Below are positions 35,510-45,745 of a stretch of 64,000 nt of DNA, in pieces. Origin of the DNA: Alphaproteobacteria bacterium (lineage in GTDB: Bacteria; Pseudomonadota; Alphaproteobacteria; Micavibrionales; Micavibrionaceae); NCBI GenBank assembly GCA_023384135.1, contig JAHDXS010000002.1:558001-622000 (forward strand). The letters run 5' to 3'. The translations under genes were made by a program, and so were the position numbers. The notes below the pieces were generated by a model, which was not told the DNA's origin, did not search any database, and was given only the letters and a program-made list of their open reading frames with translations. The stretch's first letter is position 1; each line of letters starts with the position of its first letter.

Positions 35510-35998
35510 ATGAAAAAACTGTTTATGACATTGATATTGGCGATCATGGCTGTTCCGGCTATGGCGCAGGAACACTCCGACGATCATGGAAGAGACTGGT
35601 TAAAGCCAGTTGAAGCACAATTTATATGCATGGTGAATAATCAACGCTATGATACTCCACAAATCGCTGTGGAGGTCGAGGGCAAAACCTATTACGGCTG
35701 CTGCCCGATGTGTAAAGATAGATTGGCTAATGATCCTGCTGTTCGCTCTGCTGTTGATCCGGTTAGCGGCAACACCGTGAACAAAGCCGATGCCGTCATA
35801 GGTTCGGGACCAGACAGAACTGCTTATTATTTTGAGAATGAAGAAAACTTTCAGAAATATGCCGGCAGCCCGATGCCTGAAATGAAACATGACCATATGA
35901 AAGGTATGGAGGGCGGCATGATGAATGGCGGTATGGATATGCATAGTAAAGATAAAGCAGCAAAGGAAACATCTGAAAGCCACGAATCTCATCATTAA
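35510..35998 (+). CDS. Exported metal-binding protein (TRASH/YHS-like)
   Basis: 162 residues, signal peptide MKKLFMTLILAIMAVPAMAQ. The core CMVNNQRYDTPQIAVEVEGKTYYGCCPMCKDRL has the Cys pattern of TRASH/YHS metal-binding domains, with a CCPMC cluster, and a Met/His-rich C-terminal tail (MKGMEGGMMNGGMDMHS). Likely a periplasmic copper chaperone or sponge. AAGGAG precedes the ATG. Last gene of the cop operon, followed by a terminator hairpin. Confidence 0.83.
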   Translation: MKKLFMTLILAIMAVPAMAQEHSDDHGRDWLKPVEAQFICMVNNQRYDTPQIAVEVEGKTYYGCCPMCKDRLANDPAVRSAVDPVSGNTVNKADAVIGSGPDRTAYYFENEENFQKYAGSPMPEMKHDHMKGMEGGMMNGGMDMHSKDKAAKETSESHESHH

Positions 35999-36026
35999 AA
36001 AAATATTGATTATATTTATGCACAGG

Positions 36027-36051
36027 GCCGCAAACATGAGTTTGCGGCTTT
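36027..36051 (+). terminator. Terminator of the cop operon
   Basis: Perfect 9-bp inverted repeat GCCGCAAAC/GTTTGCGGC with a 4-base loop, followed by TTTCGTGTCTTT. The T run is interrupted, so termination may be incomplete, but position between the cop operon and the csoR promoter supports the call. Confidence 0.65.
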
Positions 36052-36075
36052 CGTGTCTTTAATAGCTTTTATCAC

Positions 36076-36123
36076 TTGACACATATACCCCATATGGGTA
36101 TACAATACCCCTATAGGGTATAT
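36076..36123 (+). promoter_or_regulatory. csoR promoter with two tandem CsoR-type operators
   Basis: A promoter TTGACA (36076-36081) and TATACA (36099-36104, spacer 17) is overlapped by two inverted repeats of the same design: TATACCC-CATAT-GGGTATA (36084-36102) and ATACCC-CTATA-GGGTAT (36105-36121). Their centres are 20 bp apart, about two helical turns. The ATACCC/GGGTAT half-sites are the known recognition pattern of copper-sensing CsoR repressors. Repression of csoR and the following ATPase, relieved by Cu(I), is the expected logic. Confidence 0.85.
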
Positions 36124-36136
36124 TTAGGAGTTAAAG

Positions 36137-36457
36137 ATGCGGAAGAATGAAGCGCAAGATTGTGAACACTGCAAGTCCGAAACAAAGCACAAAAATGAAA
36201 TAGCTTTGGTCAATAGGATTGCAGGGCAGGTGAATGCCGTAGGCAGAATGATAGAAGAAAACCGATATTGTCCGGACATACTAAACCAGGTTCGGGCAGC
36301 AAGATCAGCGTTAAAAACACTGGAAAGCCGAATGCTGGAAACACATTTGCAATCTTGCGTAAAAGAGGCTTTTACATCTGGAGACAAGAAAGCACAGAGT
36401 AAAAAAATTGAAGAAATTATAGGGCTTTTTGCTCGTTACGACAGTACAGAAAAATAA
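36137..36457 (+). CDS. csoR: CsoR-type copper-sensing repressor
   Basis: 106 residues, all helical, of the CsoR/RcnR (DUF156) family. The Cu(I)-site residues Cys45, His70 and Cys74 have exactly the spacing (25 and 4) of Mycobacterium CsoR, which argues for copper rather than nickel or formaldehyde sensing. The N-terminus carries two extra cysteines and a His (CEHC). AGGAG precedes the ATG, and the operator pair lies immediately upstream. The P-type ATPase starts 21 bases after its stop, so both form one autoregulated operon. Confidence 0.93.
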   Translation: MRKNEAQDCEHCKSETKHKNEIALVNRIAGQVNAVGRMIEENRYCPDILNQVRAARSALKTLESRMLETHLQSCVKEAFTSGDKKAQSKKIEEIIGLFARYDSTEK

Positions 36458-36478
36458 TTTTTTAATGGAGATAAGTCC

Positions 36479-38728
36479 ATGCAGCATAATCATAAACATC
36501 ATGATCATTCACAGTGTGAAATAAAGAAACCGCAGGAAGAAGAGAAAAAGTCTTGCTGTCATCATGATCATCATCAAAAGGCAAAACAGGTTGATATTCC
36601 TGCCGGCGCTGATGTGATTTATATATGTCCGATGCACTCGGAAGTCCGTCAAGTCGGACCCGGAAGTTGCCCTATTTGCGGAATGGCTCTGGAACCCGAA
36701 ACAATGACAGGCGAAGAAGGTGAAAACCCTGAACTTGCCGATATGCGCAAACGCTTCTGGATTGCGCTTGTCCTTACTCTACCTGTTTTTGCACTGGAAA
36801 TGGGTGGGCATATTTTTAATGTTCATCATTACATCAACGCCGTAGCTTCCAGCTGGATACAGCTTGTATTAGCCACCCCCGTTGTTCTATGGGCTGGAAA
36901 ACCGTTTTTTGAGCGAGGTTGGCAGTCTCTAAAAACCCGCAATCTGAATATGTTTACGTTGATCGCTATGGGAACGGGCGTTGCATGGCTCTATAGTATT
37001 GTAGCAACGCTAGCCCCTAATATCTTCCCCGATACCTTTCAGCAGGACGGTTCAGTTGCCGTTTATTTTGAGGCTGCTGCCGTTATTACAGCCTTGGTGT
37101 TGTTGGGGCAGGTTTTAGAGTTAAAAGCCCGTGAACAGACAGGCGGTGCAATCCGTGCACTTCTTGACCTCGCACCGAAGACGGCACGCCGCATTGACGA
37201 AAACGGCAATGAAGAGGATGTGCCTCTGGATCAAATCAAAGTTGGCGATTTATTGCGCGTTCGCCCTGGTGAGAAAGTACCGCTGGACGGTGTTGTTGTT
37301 GAAGGCAAAAGTGCCGTTGATGAATCCATGGTGACGGGTGAGTCTATGCCTGTCATGAAACAAGCTGAGAGCAAGGTTATCGGCGCAACAATCAACCAGA
37401 CAGGCAGCTTTGTGATGAAAGCCGAGCGTATCGGCAAAGACACGATGCTTTCACAAATTGTGCACATGGTTTCAGAGGCGCAGCGTAGCCGCGCGCCCAT
37501 TCAAAGGCTGGCTGACATTGTGGCGGGCTGGTTTGTACCTGCCGTTATTGTGTGCGCTGTTTTAGCATTCATTATCTGGATGATTTACGGGCCTTCGCCT
37601 GCATTTAGCTATGGCCTAATAGCCGCTGTCAGCGTTCTCATTATCGCCTGTCCATGTGCTTTGGGGCTGGCAACGCCCATGTCTATTATGGTTGGCGTTG
37701 GCAAGGGTGCTCAGGCTGGCGTTTTAATTAAAAATGCTGAGGCACTGGAACGCATGGAAAAAGTCGATACGTTGGTGGTTGATAAGACGGGCACGCTGAC
37801 CGAGGGTAAGCCGACCATCACAAAAATAGTATCTGCTGAGGGCTTTAATGGAGATGAATTACTGGCTTTTGCCGCATCACTGGAACAAGGCAGTGAGCAT
37901 CCTTTGGCCCATGCCATCGTTGTGGCCGCGAAAGATAAGGGTCTGAGTTTAACTGCGGTAGAAGATTTTGACTCTCCAACTGGTAAAGGCGTGATCGGTA
38001 AAATCAAAGGTCGTGACATCGCCCTTGGTAATGCAATGCTGATGGAAGAATGCTCTGTTGATGTGTCGTCTTTATCGGCTAGGGCTGATGAGTTGCGCTC
38101 AAACGGGGCAACCGTCATTTTTATGGCTGTGGATGGTAAAGCTGCCGGACTTTTAGCGATTGCTGATCCTATCAAAGAAACAACGCCCGCGGCAATTAAG
38201 GCTCTGCGTGCTCAAGGTATCCGCATTGTTATGCTGACAGGCGATAACCGTCGCACCGCCGAGGCTGTCGCTAAACAGCTTGGTATTGAAGAGGTTGAGG
38301 CAGAAGTCCTGCCCGAAGATAAAAGCCGTATTGTTAAAAAGCTGCAAGATGAGGGTAAGATTGTCGCCATGGCCGGTGATGGTACAAATGATGCTCCGGC
38401 ACTTGCCGCTGCTGATGTTGGTATAGCGATGGGGACAGGGACAGACGTTGCCATGGAAAGCGCAGGTGTGACATTGCTTAAGGGTGATCTTATGGGCATA
38501 ATTCGTGCCCGCAAACTGTCTGTGGCCACGATGAGCAATATCCGACAAAACCTGTTCTTTGCTTTCGTTTATAATGTGGCAGGCGTGCCTGTCGCAGCAG
38601 GGGTTTTATATCCGGTCTTTGGAATTTTGCTCTCTCCCATAATCGCTGCGGCGGCAATGTCACTGTCCTCGGTAAGCGTGATCGGAAACGCTCTACGATT
38701 AAAGGCTTTGGATATTTCTGGGCAGTAA
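36479..38728 (+). CDS. copA: Cu+-exporting P1B-type ATPase
   Basis: 749 residues. A His/Cys-rich N-terminus ([19 protein letters not shown]) is followed by a heavy-metal binding domain [21 protein letters not shown] (about 49-70) in place of the usual ferredoxin-like MXCXXC domains. The pump core is complete: actuator TGES, membrane CPC motif ([13 protein letters not shown]), phosphorylation site [11 protein letters not shown] of the nucleotide domain (GSEHPLAHA) and [10 protein letters not shown]. It exports Cu(I) from the cytoplasm; the name copA is shared with, but unrelated to, the multicopper oxidase above. Downstream of csoR in the same operon. Confidence 0.95.
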   Translation: MQHNHKHHDHSQCEIKKPQEEEKKSCCHHDHHQKAKQVDIPAGADVIYICPMHSEVRQVGPGSCPICGMALEPETMTGEEGENPELADMRKRFWIALVLTLPVFALEMGGHIFNVHHYINAVASSWIQLVLATPVVLWAGKPFFERGWQSLKTRNLNMFTLIAMGTGVAWLYSIVATLAPNIFPDTFQQDGSVAVYFEAAAVITALVLLGQVLELKAREQTGGAIRALLDLAPKTARRIDENGNEEDVPLDQIKVGDLLRVRPGEKVPLDGVVVEGKSAVDESMVTGESMPVMKQAESKVIGATINQTGSFVMKAERIGKDTMLSQIVHMVSEAQRSRAPIQRLADIVAGWFVPAVIVCAVLAFIIWMIYGPSPAFSYGLIAAVSVLIIACPCALGLATPMSIMVGVGKGAQAGVLIKNAEALERMEKVDTLVVDKTGTLTEGKPTITKIVSAEGFNGDELLAFAASLEQGSEHPLAHAIVVAAKDKGLSLTAVEDFDSPTGKGVIGKIKGRDIALGNAMLMEECSVDVSSLSARADELRSNGATVIFMAVDGKAAGLLAIADPIKETTPAAIKALRAQGIRIVMLTGDNRRTAEAVAKQLGIEEVEAEVLPEDKSRIVKKLQDEGKIVAMAGDGTNDAPALAAADVGIAMGTGTDVAMESAGVTLLKGDLMGIIRARKLSVATMSNIRQNLFFAFVYNVAGVPVAAGVLYPVFGILLSPIIAAAAMSLSSVSVIGNALRLKALDISGQ

Positions 38729-38759
38729 ACAGATATATTTGTTTATGCAAAGGTTTAGT

Positions 38760-38789
38760 GCAGGTGGGAGAGGCATATCTCCCACCTGC
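38760..38789 (+). terminator. Strong hairpin after the Cu+ ATPase
   Basis: Perfect 12-bp arms GCAGGTGGGAGA/TCTCCCACCTGC with a 6-base loop, 31 bases after the ATPase stop. No U-tract follows, so it may be a terminator-like or RNA-stabilising hairpin, and it is also the first of a series of GGGAGA...TCTCCC hairpins. Confidence 0.5.
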
Positions 38790-39073
38790 TTGATGGGTTC
38801 AAAGGGAGAGCAACATCTCCTTTTGTCGATGGGGTTGTAAGGGGAGCGCGAAGGCTTCCTTTACGAGTGGTAAAACGGCGATACGTTTAATGGTGCGCAG
38901 AGGGTTTAACACCCCACAGCACCATCCGCCAGAGGGATGAAACGGGAGAGCGCAGCGTCTCCCTTTCCAAGATAGTTTTGTATTACAAAACACATCTTGC
39001 GTTGCTCAGGAAGAGCGTTTTCAGACACTTAATGTCGGATATTTTAAAACTAAATTTCCCGCGATATTTTCTA
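38790..39073. other. Non-coding stretch with serial GGGAGA/TCTCC hairpins
   Basis: No gene is supported here. After the 38760 hairpin three similar elements follow: AAAGGGAGAGCAACATCTCC (about 38801), GGGGAGCGCGAAGGCTTCCTTT (about 38841) and CGGGAGAGCGCAGCGTCTCCC (about 38943). The last belongs to the left inverted repeat. The likeness between successive hairpins suggests a palindromic repeat family rather than chance. Confidence 0.5.
38929..39006 (+). repeat. Left inverted repeat flanking the protease gene
   Basis: 78 bases. Its first 45 match the reverse complement of the right copy (40319-40414) with about three differences, and its last 17 (ACACATCTTGCGTTGCT) match exactly. Between them lies a variable hairpin, here CAAGAT.GTTTTGT-ATTA-CAAAAC..ATCTTG. 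The outer part contains the CGGGAGAG...CTCCC palindrome. Confidence 0.8.
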
Positions 39074-40150
39074 TTAAATGCCTCCAGCTTGAATTTTAGC
39101 AATGCCCTCATTGCCAAAATTCATGAGATCAAGGAGGCTTTTATCGTTCTGCAATTTTAATTGCATTACTGGTGCTACCAAACATCCACTCGCATGCTTC
39201 TCATCTTGCCAACTTCTGCTAACAATCCCTTTTGTTAGTATCCCAGACCCAACTAAAATTGGGCTTCCACTCATTTTGCCTGGAATTTTGGCATCAAAAT
39301 CAAAACATGGTCCTGGAGTTGAGGTTTGTTTCTCTTCCTGATTATTCAAATATACACTTTTTACTGATCCCACTGATACAAACAAATCATGCTGAAATTC
39401 TCCTATTCCACCATTTTTATTTCTTGGAATGTTTGTCATTTTAGCATAACCAATTGCCATGGCTTGATCGCCAACTTTAAGACTATGCATACCAATATTT
39501 AGTGGCTGAAATCCTCCTCCCAAAACATTTTCTTTAATTTTTAGAATTGCTACATCCACATTATACTCAAAACGAGGTTTTTCATGAAAAAGAGGACTGC
39601 TAACATCTTGCCCCCAATGGTACGCGTATTCCACGGGATGAACAAAAATTTTTGCTTCTCGCATAGCGGGGTGCATTGTAAATGGCGCATTTCTCATCGC
39701 AGGATTAGGCGGAATAATAATTCCCATATGTAAAGTTTTGCTGAGCTGAAAGGATTTTTCATCAACTTGCGTCAAGTTAGTATATTGCCCGTCTACTGGG
39801 TCGCGTAATACATGCGCGGCAGTCATTAAATAACCTGATGCGCTTATAAAAAAGCCTGTACCAATACATTTTATTTCGCTATCCCCATCGTTCCAAGCAA
39901 CTATTGGTACGATGCTTTGTTTGAGCAAAAATTCAGTTTCTCCGAAAGATGAAAAGAAATCATCCATAATCGGGGCTGGGCTCTGGGTAAGGAGGTGTAT
40001 ATCATTCTTAATTTTGAAATAGTCTTTACTAAAACCTTTTTGAGGTTTTAGATCAATACCTTGAATATCATGCACGATCCATTTTCCATCCTCATTTCTT
40101 CTCCAAATGGATTTAAGAACACCGAGTTCTTGTTTCGATACTTCTGTCAT
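39074..40150 (-). CDS. Trypsin-like serine protease (S1 family)
   Basis: 358 residues from the ATG at 40150 (AAGGG upstream); the frame stays open to 40210 but that leader has no ribosome site. The catalytic triad of a chymotrypsin/HtrA-type fold is visible: His in LMTAAHVLRD, Asp in NVDVAILKI and Ser in GKMSGSPIL. Upstream of the domain are about 80 residues of unknown sequence; no PDZ domain and no signal peptide are seen, so it is probably cytoplasmic. Unlike the flanking cop genes it is on the minus strand, and it is enclosed between two inverted repeats, suggesting independent mobility. A stress or defence role is possible but unsupported. Confidence 0.78.
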   Translation of the reverse strand: MTEVSKQELGVLKSIWRRNEDGKWIVHDIQGIDLKPQKGFSKDYFKIKNDIHLLTQSPAPIMDDFFSSFGETEFLLKQSIVPIVAWNDGDSEIKCIGTGFFISASGYLMTAAHVLRDPVDGQYTNLTQVDEKSFQLSKTLHMGIIIPPNPAMRNAPFTMHPAMREAKIFVHPVEYAYHWGQDVSSPLFHEKPRFEYNVDVAILKIKENVLGGGFQPLNIGMHSLKVGDQAMAIGYAKMTNIPRNKNGGIGEFQHDLFVSVGSVKSVYLNNQEEKQTSTPGPCFDFDAKIPGKMSGSPILVGSGILTKGIVSRSWQDEKHASGCLVAPVMQLKLQNDKSLLDLMNFGNEGIAKIQAGGI

Positions 40151-40318
40151 GGTGCGTTTACCCTTCGCCAATGTTGTGTTTGCGTAGGCAGTAAAACCTC
40201 TGCGCTCCAAAAAATAAAATATAAATCATGCAAATGATCATATAGCAAACAACCGTATATTTTTACGTAATTCAGTAATAGCTGAAGAACATTCTGTAGA
40301 TAAAAACTATTCTTACCA

Positions 40319-40414
40319 AGCAACGCAAGATGTGTATGTACTACAAATCTTCGATTTTTCGTTCATACCATCTTGGCAAGGGAGATGCTGCGCTCTCCCG
40401 TTGCATCCCTCTGG
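40319..40414 (-). repeat. Right inverted repeat flanking the protease gene
   Basis: 96 bases, inverted relative to the left copy. Its hairpin part is longer (AAGATGTGTATG...CATACCATCTT with about 28 bases between), while the outer 45 bases (CCAGAGGGATG to CCAAGAT, read on the reverse strand) are nearly identical. The rest of the gap to the next gene (40415-40498) shows no gene. Confidence 0.8.
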
Positions 40415-40498
40415 CTTTATGGGCTTAACGCCCGCCCGTCTTTACACGCGATGATATTCTTGACCTGTCCGTACTATGAACGAACAGGAGCAAATATC

Positions 40499-40752
40499 AT
40501 GAAACCAGACATCGAAAAATACCTTGGCATGATGGACGATTGGGACATGCCGCGTGAACAGAAAATCCAGCTTATCAATGACCTTTGGCGCATCATGGAA
40601 AACTTTGTTGATCGCGCGTTTGGCATTCACCCTGTTCAGCAGGTGATGCAGAAAAATCCGCTTCGTGATTTACAAGATTCCGAGAAAATCATAAGCTCGT
40701 CCTGTACCCTAAAACAGAACAAGCCGCCACCGCCCGAGCAAGGAGTCCGCCC

Positions 40753-40756
<4 letters not shown>
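40499..40756 (+). CDS. Small protein coupled to the serine recombinase
   Basis: 85 residues from the ATG preceded by CAGGAG; a frame extending to 40373 is rejected because it crosses the repeat and has no ribosome site. Helical, acidic N-terminal half (IEKYLGMMDDWDMPREQKI) and a polar Pro-rich end. It overlaps the recombinase start by 4 bases (ATGA). Small partners in this position could be accessory directionality or regulatory proteins; I do not recognise the family. Confidence 0.72.
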
Positions 40757-42344
<1,588 letters not shown>

Positions 42345-42394
42345 TTTTTGAAGGGTAGGGCTATGAGTACTGCGAAAACACGCCGATTTCAAGC

Positions 42395-42423
42395 GAAAAA
42401 ACGGCGCCCCGGAGGCGCCGTTT
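42395..42423 (-). terminator. Terminator downstream of mscL
   Basis: 10-bp arms AAACGGCGCC/GGCGCCGTTT with a 5-base loop, extended on the reverse strand by a run of T (GTTTTTTCGC). It lies 33 bases after the mscL stop. Confidence 0.88.
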
Positions 42424-42455
42424 GCAAACCCTGTCCCTAAAGCCTAAACCGCGCC

Positions 42456-42890
42456 CTAGGCCGATTTCTTAAGAATATCCCGGATCTCGCTGAGCAGCAC
42501 GACATCCGCCGGAGGCGTGGCCGGGGCGGCGTCCTGCTTGGCCTTTTCCTCTTTCTCGGCGGCGTCCTTGATCTTGTTGACGCCCTTGACCAGCATGAAC
42601 ACGACGAACGAGATGATCACGAAATTGATGACCGCGTTGATGAAAATCCCGTAGGAAACCACGCTCACGCCCGCATCCTTGGCGGCCTTGAGATTGACAT
42701 AGCTGTTGCCGTCCAGCGCCACGAACTTATCGGCGAAATCCACGCCGCTGGTCAAAACGCCGATCACGGGCATGATGAGATCGCCGACCATAGAGTTGAC
42801 GATGGCGGTAAAGGCCGCCCCCATGATGATACCGACCGCCATGTCGATGACGTTGCCGCGCGCGATGAACGCCTTGAATTCTTTGAACAT
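42456..42890 (-). CDS. mscL: MscL, large-conductance mechanosensitive channel
   Basis: 144 residues, typical length. The amphipathic N-terminus and first helix [20 protein letters not shown], pore segment [21 protein letters not shown], periplasmic loop and second helix ([17 protein letters not shown]) are all present, with a Pro/Ala-rich linker and the C-terminal helix [11 protein letters not shown]. It opens under membrane tension to release solutes during osmotic downshock. Single-gene unit; GGGGG lies shortly before the ATG. Confidence 0.97.
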   Translation of the reverse strand: MFKEFKAFIARGNVIDMAVGIIMGAAFTAIVNSMVGDLIMPVIGVLTSGVDFADKFVALDGNSYVNLKAAKDAGVSVVSYGIFINAVINFVIISFVVFMLVKGVNKIKDAAEKEEKAKQDAAPATPPADVVLLSEIRDILKKSA

Positions 42891-42987
42891 TTAAACCCCC
42901 GAACGATGTAAAAATTTTAAAATGGATAGGGCCGAACATTAGCAAAGCTTGAGCCAAAGTCAATCGGGCGCTTCGGGCCGAAACAAA

Positions 42988-43012
42988 AAAAGCCCCGCAT
43001 CGCGGGGCTTTT
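42988..43012 (-). terminator. Terminator downstream of the BI-1 gene
   Basis: 11-bp arms AAAAGCCCCGC/GCGGGGCTTTT with a 3-base loop and a reverse-strand T run (GCTTTTTTTG). It lies 18 bases after the BI-1 stop; the opposite strand also shows TTTT, so weak bidirectional action is possible. Confidence 0.9.
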
Positions 43013-43029
43013 CGGAAATCTATAGGCGC

Positions 43030-43746
43030 TTAGCGATTCTGGCTCATGAAGTGCAGAACGTACTGAAAGATCGCGATAAAGCTGATGTAGAGGTTCAGCG
43101 CAGCGGCCCAGCTGAAACGGTTGACCATCTCCTGATCGGCGACCTGATAGTAAAGGTCCTTCACGGCTTGGGTCTGCCAGATCGTCAGGCCCGAGAAAAC
43201 GATGATCCCGATACCCGCAACCATGTTCGTCATCATGGAGCTTTCGATAAAGAAGTTCAACAAGCTCACTGCGAAAAGGCCCCAGATCGCCATGACCGAA
43301 AAGGTTCCAATCGGCGTAAGGTCGGTTTTGGTGGTATAGCCGTAAATGCTCAGCCCGGCGAACATGGACGTAGCCGTGAGGAAGGCGTATGCAACGTCAA
43401 GGGCAAAAGCAGTATCTTGCGTGGCCACAACGGCGATCGTCGCGAACGAAATGCCGTACGCGACGGAAATGCCGAAAAATGCGGCCATCAAAGTGGACGA
43501 GCGCATCGTCATCGGGTTAAACCCGAACATGACAATCGCCAGCGGCGCGAAAATGACGATCATCTTCTGCGGTCCGCCGAGGAAGAGCTGAAGCAGCATG
43601 GGCGAATTGGCAACAAACAGGGCTACAATCGCCGTTACGAGAACACCAGCCGTCATCCGCAGATAGACGCTGTTCATGTGGCGCCGTAAACCAGCGTCAA
43701 AATCCCGGCCCTGAGCGCGTTCTCTCGATAAATGTGCAGGTTGCAT
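43030..43746 (-). CDS. Bax inhibitor-1/YccA family membrane protein
   Basis: 238 residues from the ATG at 43746 preceded by GGAG (a TTG four codons upstream is rejected). Seven hydrophobic segments; the family features are the N-terminal LRRHMNSVYLRMTAGVLVTA, MTMRSSTLMAAFFGISVAYGI and the C-terminal ALNLYISFIAIFQYVLHFM, where the penultimate helix carries LYxxFI. Members are inner-membrane proteins interacting with FtsH (YccA) or acting as pH-sensitive calcium leaks (BsYetJ). Alone between two terminators or gaps, so no operon context. Confidence 0.93.
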   Translation of the reverse strand: MQPAHLSRERAQGRDFDAGLRRHMNSVYLRMTAGVLVTAIVALFVANSPMLLQLFLGGPQKMIVIFAPLAIVMFGFNPMTMRSSTLMAAFFGISVAYGISFATIAVVATQDTAFALDVAYAFLTATSMFAGLSIYGYTTKTDLTPIGTFSVMAIWGLFAVSLLNFFIESSMMTNMVAGIGIIVFSGLTIWQTQAVKDLYYQVADQEMVNRFSWAAALNLYISFIAIFQYVLHFMSQNR

Positions 43747-43895
43747 GGTAATCTCCAAATCTCCTGTTAAAACCTATGCAGTGATATATACACGCCATTC
43801 TACCAGATTTCAAAGCTTCTTGCGAAAAATCGACATAATGGGCGTACAAAACTCAATTCGGTTGAAAAGCAGGAAAGTTACGCTTTTACATAAGC

Positions 43896-45044
43896 TTAGT
43901 CGCGCCGCCCCCGGATGAGCCAAGGGTTAGGCCGCTGCCCGCTGGCATACTGATCCCTGAAGGTTTCCCCGCGTGCCGCTGGCCCGGTATGCGAAAGCTG
44001 CGGAACAGGGGTGCCTGTAGTCTCGGAAATCGCCCTGATTCGCTGTTCTATGGGGGGGTGCGTCGCGAATAGGCCAAGAAACGGCACGTGATTCTCAATA
44101 CACATCATCGCGATGTCGGCCGTGGTTTCGGGGATATGATCCCGCCCGGAAATCCTCATAAGCGCCCGCATCATGGCCTCGGGGTTGCGTGTCATCTCCA
44201 CAGCGCCCGCATCCGCCATGTATTCCCGCCGCCGCGACAACGCGAACCGCATGAACAGCGTGGCGACGTAACCCAGCCACAAAATGACCGCGACCAGCAA
44301 AACCGCGACCACAACCCCGCCATGGTTGCTGTCCCGACGCCCGTGAATGTAAAAAATCCGGTACCGGAAGCTGCTCCAGACCAGCTGTGCCAGAAACCCG
44401 AACATCCCGGTGAAAATGACCGTCACGATCAAAAGCCGCACGTCCCGGTTGATGATATGCGTCAACTCGTGCGCCAGAACGCCCTCCAACTCGTCCCGCG
44501 TGAGGGAGTTCATCAACCCCCGCGTGACCGTGATGGCATAGCTATCCTCGCTCACCCCGCTGGCAAAGGCGTTGCGGGCATGCGTCTCGATAATCTCCAG
44601 ATGCGGCATTCGCACACCCTGCGAGATACAGAGGTTTTCAAGAAGATTATAAAGCTCCGGCTCTTCCTGCCGCGTAACCGGGTGTGACCGCGCCAGCCTG
44701 CGAATCATCGAGGTATGGAAAAACCAAGCAATCATGAACCAGACCGCCACGGCGCTCAGAATCATCGGCCAGTATTCAAGGACCATCGAGTTCGCGAACA
44801 ACACCGATTGGTCCGCCTGAAAAGGGGTGTCGGCCACAGGGATGGGAAACCCGTTCGGGTCGCCGAGCGCGGAATAGCCCCGCACCAGATTGGTCCCGCT
44901 GTGCCTCGACAAAGACATGCCCAAGGCCCAGAACACCGCCCAGACGATACCCCCGAGGATCAGCGGATAAAGCGACAGCAGGACAATCGATTTCAGATTG
45001 TTGTTCCAGATATGCGTTCTAAGCCCAACGGCGGCGATGGCCAT
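43896..45044 (-). CDS. M48 family membrane metalloprotease (HtpX-like)
   Basis: 382 residues. Hydrophobic helices at about 15-35 and 85-105 precede the zinc site HELTH (residues 192-196) in VLAHELTHIINRDVRL; the third ligand Glu lies in RREYMADAGAVEMT. Two further helices follow (TVIFTGMFGFLAQLVW, VVVAVLLVAVILWLGY), then the C-terminal HPPIEQRIRAI common in HtpX/M48. It acts at the inner membrane in quality control. The upstream neighbour lemA, 41 bases away, is a frequent partner of M48 proteases, suggesting a functional pair. Confidence 0.93.
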   Translation of the reverse strand: MAIAAVGLRTHIWNNNLKSIVLLSLYPLILGGIVWAVFWALGMSLSRHSGTNLVRGYSALGDPNGFPIPVADTPFQADQSVLFANSMVLEYWPMILSAVAVWFMIAWFFHTSMIRRLARSHPVTRQEEPELYNLLENLCISQGVRMPHLEIIETHARNAFASGVSEDSYAITVTRGLMNSLTRDELEGVLAHELTHIINRDVRLLIVTVIFTGMFGFLAQLVWSSFRYRIFYIHGRRDSNHGGVVVAVLLVAVILWLGYVATLFMRFALSRRREYMADAGAVEMTRNPEAMMRALMRISGRDHIPETTADIAMMCIENHVPFLGLFATHPPIEQRIRAISETTGTPVPQLSHTGPAARGETFRDQYASGQRPNPWLIRGRRD

Positions 45045-45085
45045 AAGAAATACCCCTCAAAAAGGCGCATGAGGCCGCAAAATCG

Positions 45086-45649
45086 CTAGAACTTGATTTC
45101 CGGCGCCTTGTGAACGGCGGCTTTTTCAAGCTCATCCAGCTCGAAGAACACTTCGCGGCGGAAACCGAAGGCTCCGGCGATAAGCACGGCGGGGAACTGC
45201 TCGGTGGCGGTGTTGTATTCGGCAGTCGCGCTGTTGAAGAAACGGCGCGCGGCGGCGATCTTGTTCTCGATATCCGACAATTCGTCCATCAGACGCTGGA
45301 AATTCTGGTCGGCCTTGAGCTGCGGGTAGTTTTCCGCAACCGCCAGAAGCCCGGCAATCGCGCCGCCGAACATGCCCTCCGCTTTCATGCGTGCCTCGGG
45401 GTTCCCGCCCCGGGCCGAACCGACTTGCGCCCGCGCGTTGGTGACATTTTCGAAAACCTGCTTCTCGTGCGCGGCGTAACCCTTGACGGTTTCGACAAGC
45501 TGCGGCACCAGATCGTAGCGCTGCTTAAGCTGCACGTCGATATCGGAAAAGGCGTTGTTCCGCGTCTGCCGCAAGGCGACAAGGCGGTTATACAGAACGA
45601 TCATCATGAGGGCGGCGACGACGACTACCGCAAGTACAATCCATTCCAT
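45086..45649 (-). CDS. lemA: LemA family protein
   Basis: 187 residues. N-terminal membrane helix (IVLAVVVVAALMMIVLYN), then the LemA signature VALRQTRNNAFSDIDVQLKQRYDLVPQLVETVKGYA and a four-helix coiled domain, with ENYPQLKADQNFQRLMDEL and the family end FGFRREVFFELDELEK. The function of bacterial LemA is poorly known; it is anchored with the helical domain outside the cytoplasm. First gene of a two-gene unit with the M48 protease. Confidence 0.95.
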   Translation of the reverse strand: MEWIVLAVVVVAALMMIVLYNRLVALRQTRNNAFSDIDVQLKQRYDLVPQLVETVKGYAAHEKQVFENVTNARAQVGSARGGNPEARMKAEGMFGGAIAGLLAVAENYPQLKADQNFQRLMDELSDIENKIAAARRFFNSATAEYNTATEQFPAVLIAGAFGFRREVFFELDELEKAAVHKAPEIKF

Positions 45650-45745
45650 AGCCTTTATTCCCTTTCACAGTTTGGCATCGTAGGTTATCTTAATGATATC
45701 AAACGCCTTTGTCTTCATAAAATCTTGATACGGCGAACAAAAATT

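Noticed and set aside
40401-40440. Integron attC-like site (TTAACGCC near the hairpin repeat)
   Set aside because: No paired R'/R'' cores and no integron integrase; the palindrome belongs to the inverted repeat.
45110-45745. Long open frame in front of the FIST gene on the plus strand
   Set aside because: It is the opposite-strand shadow of lemA; FIST homology starts only after the ATG at 45746.
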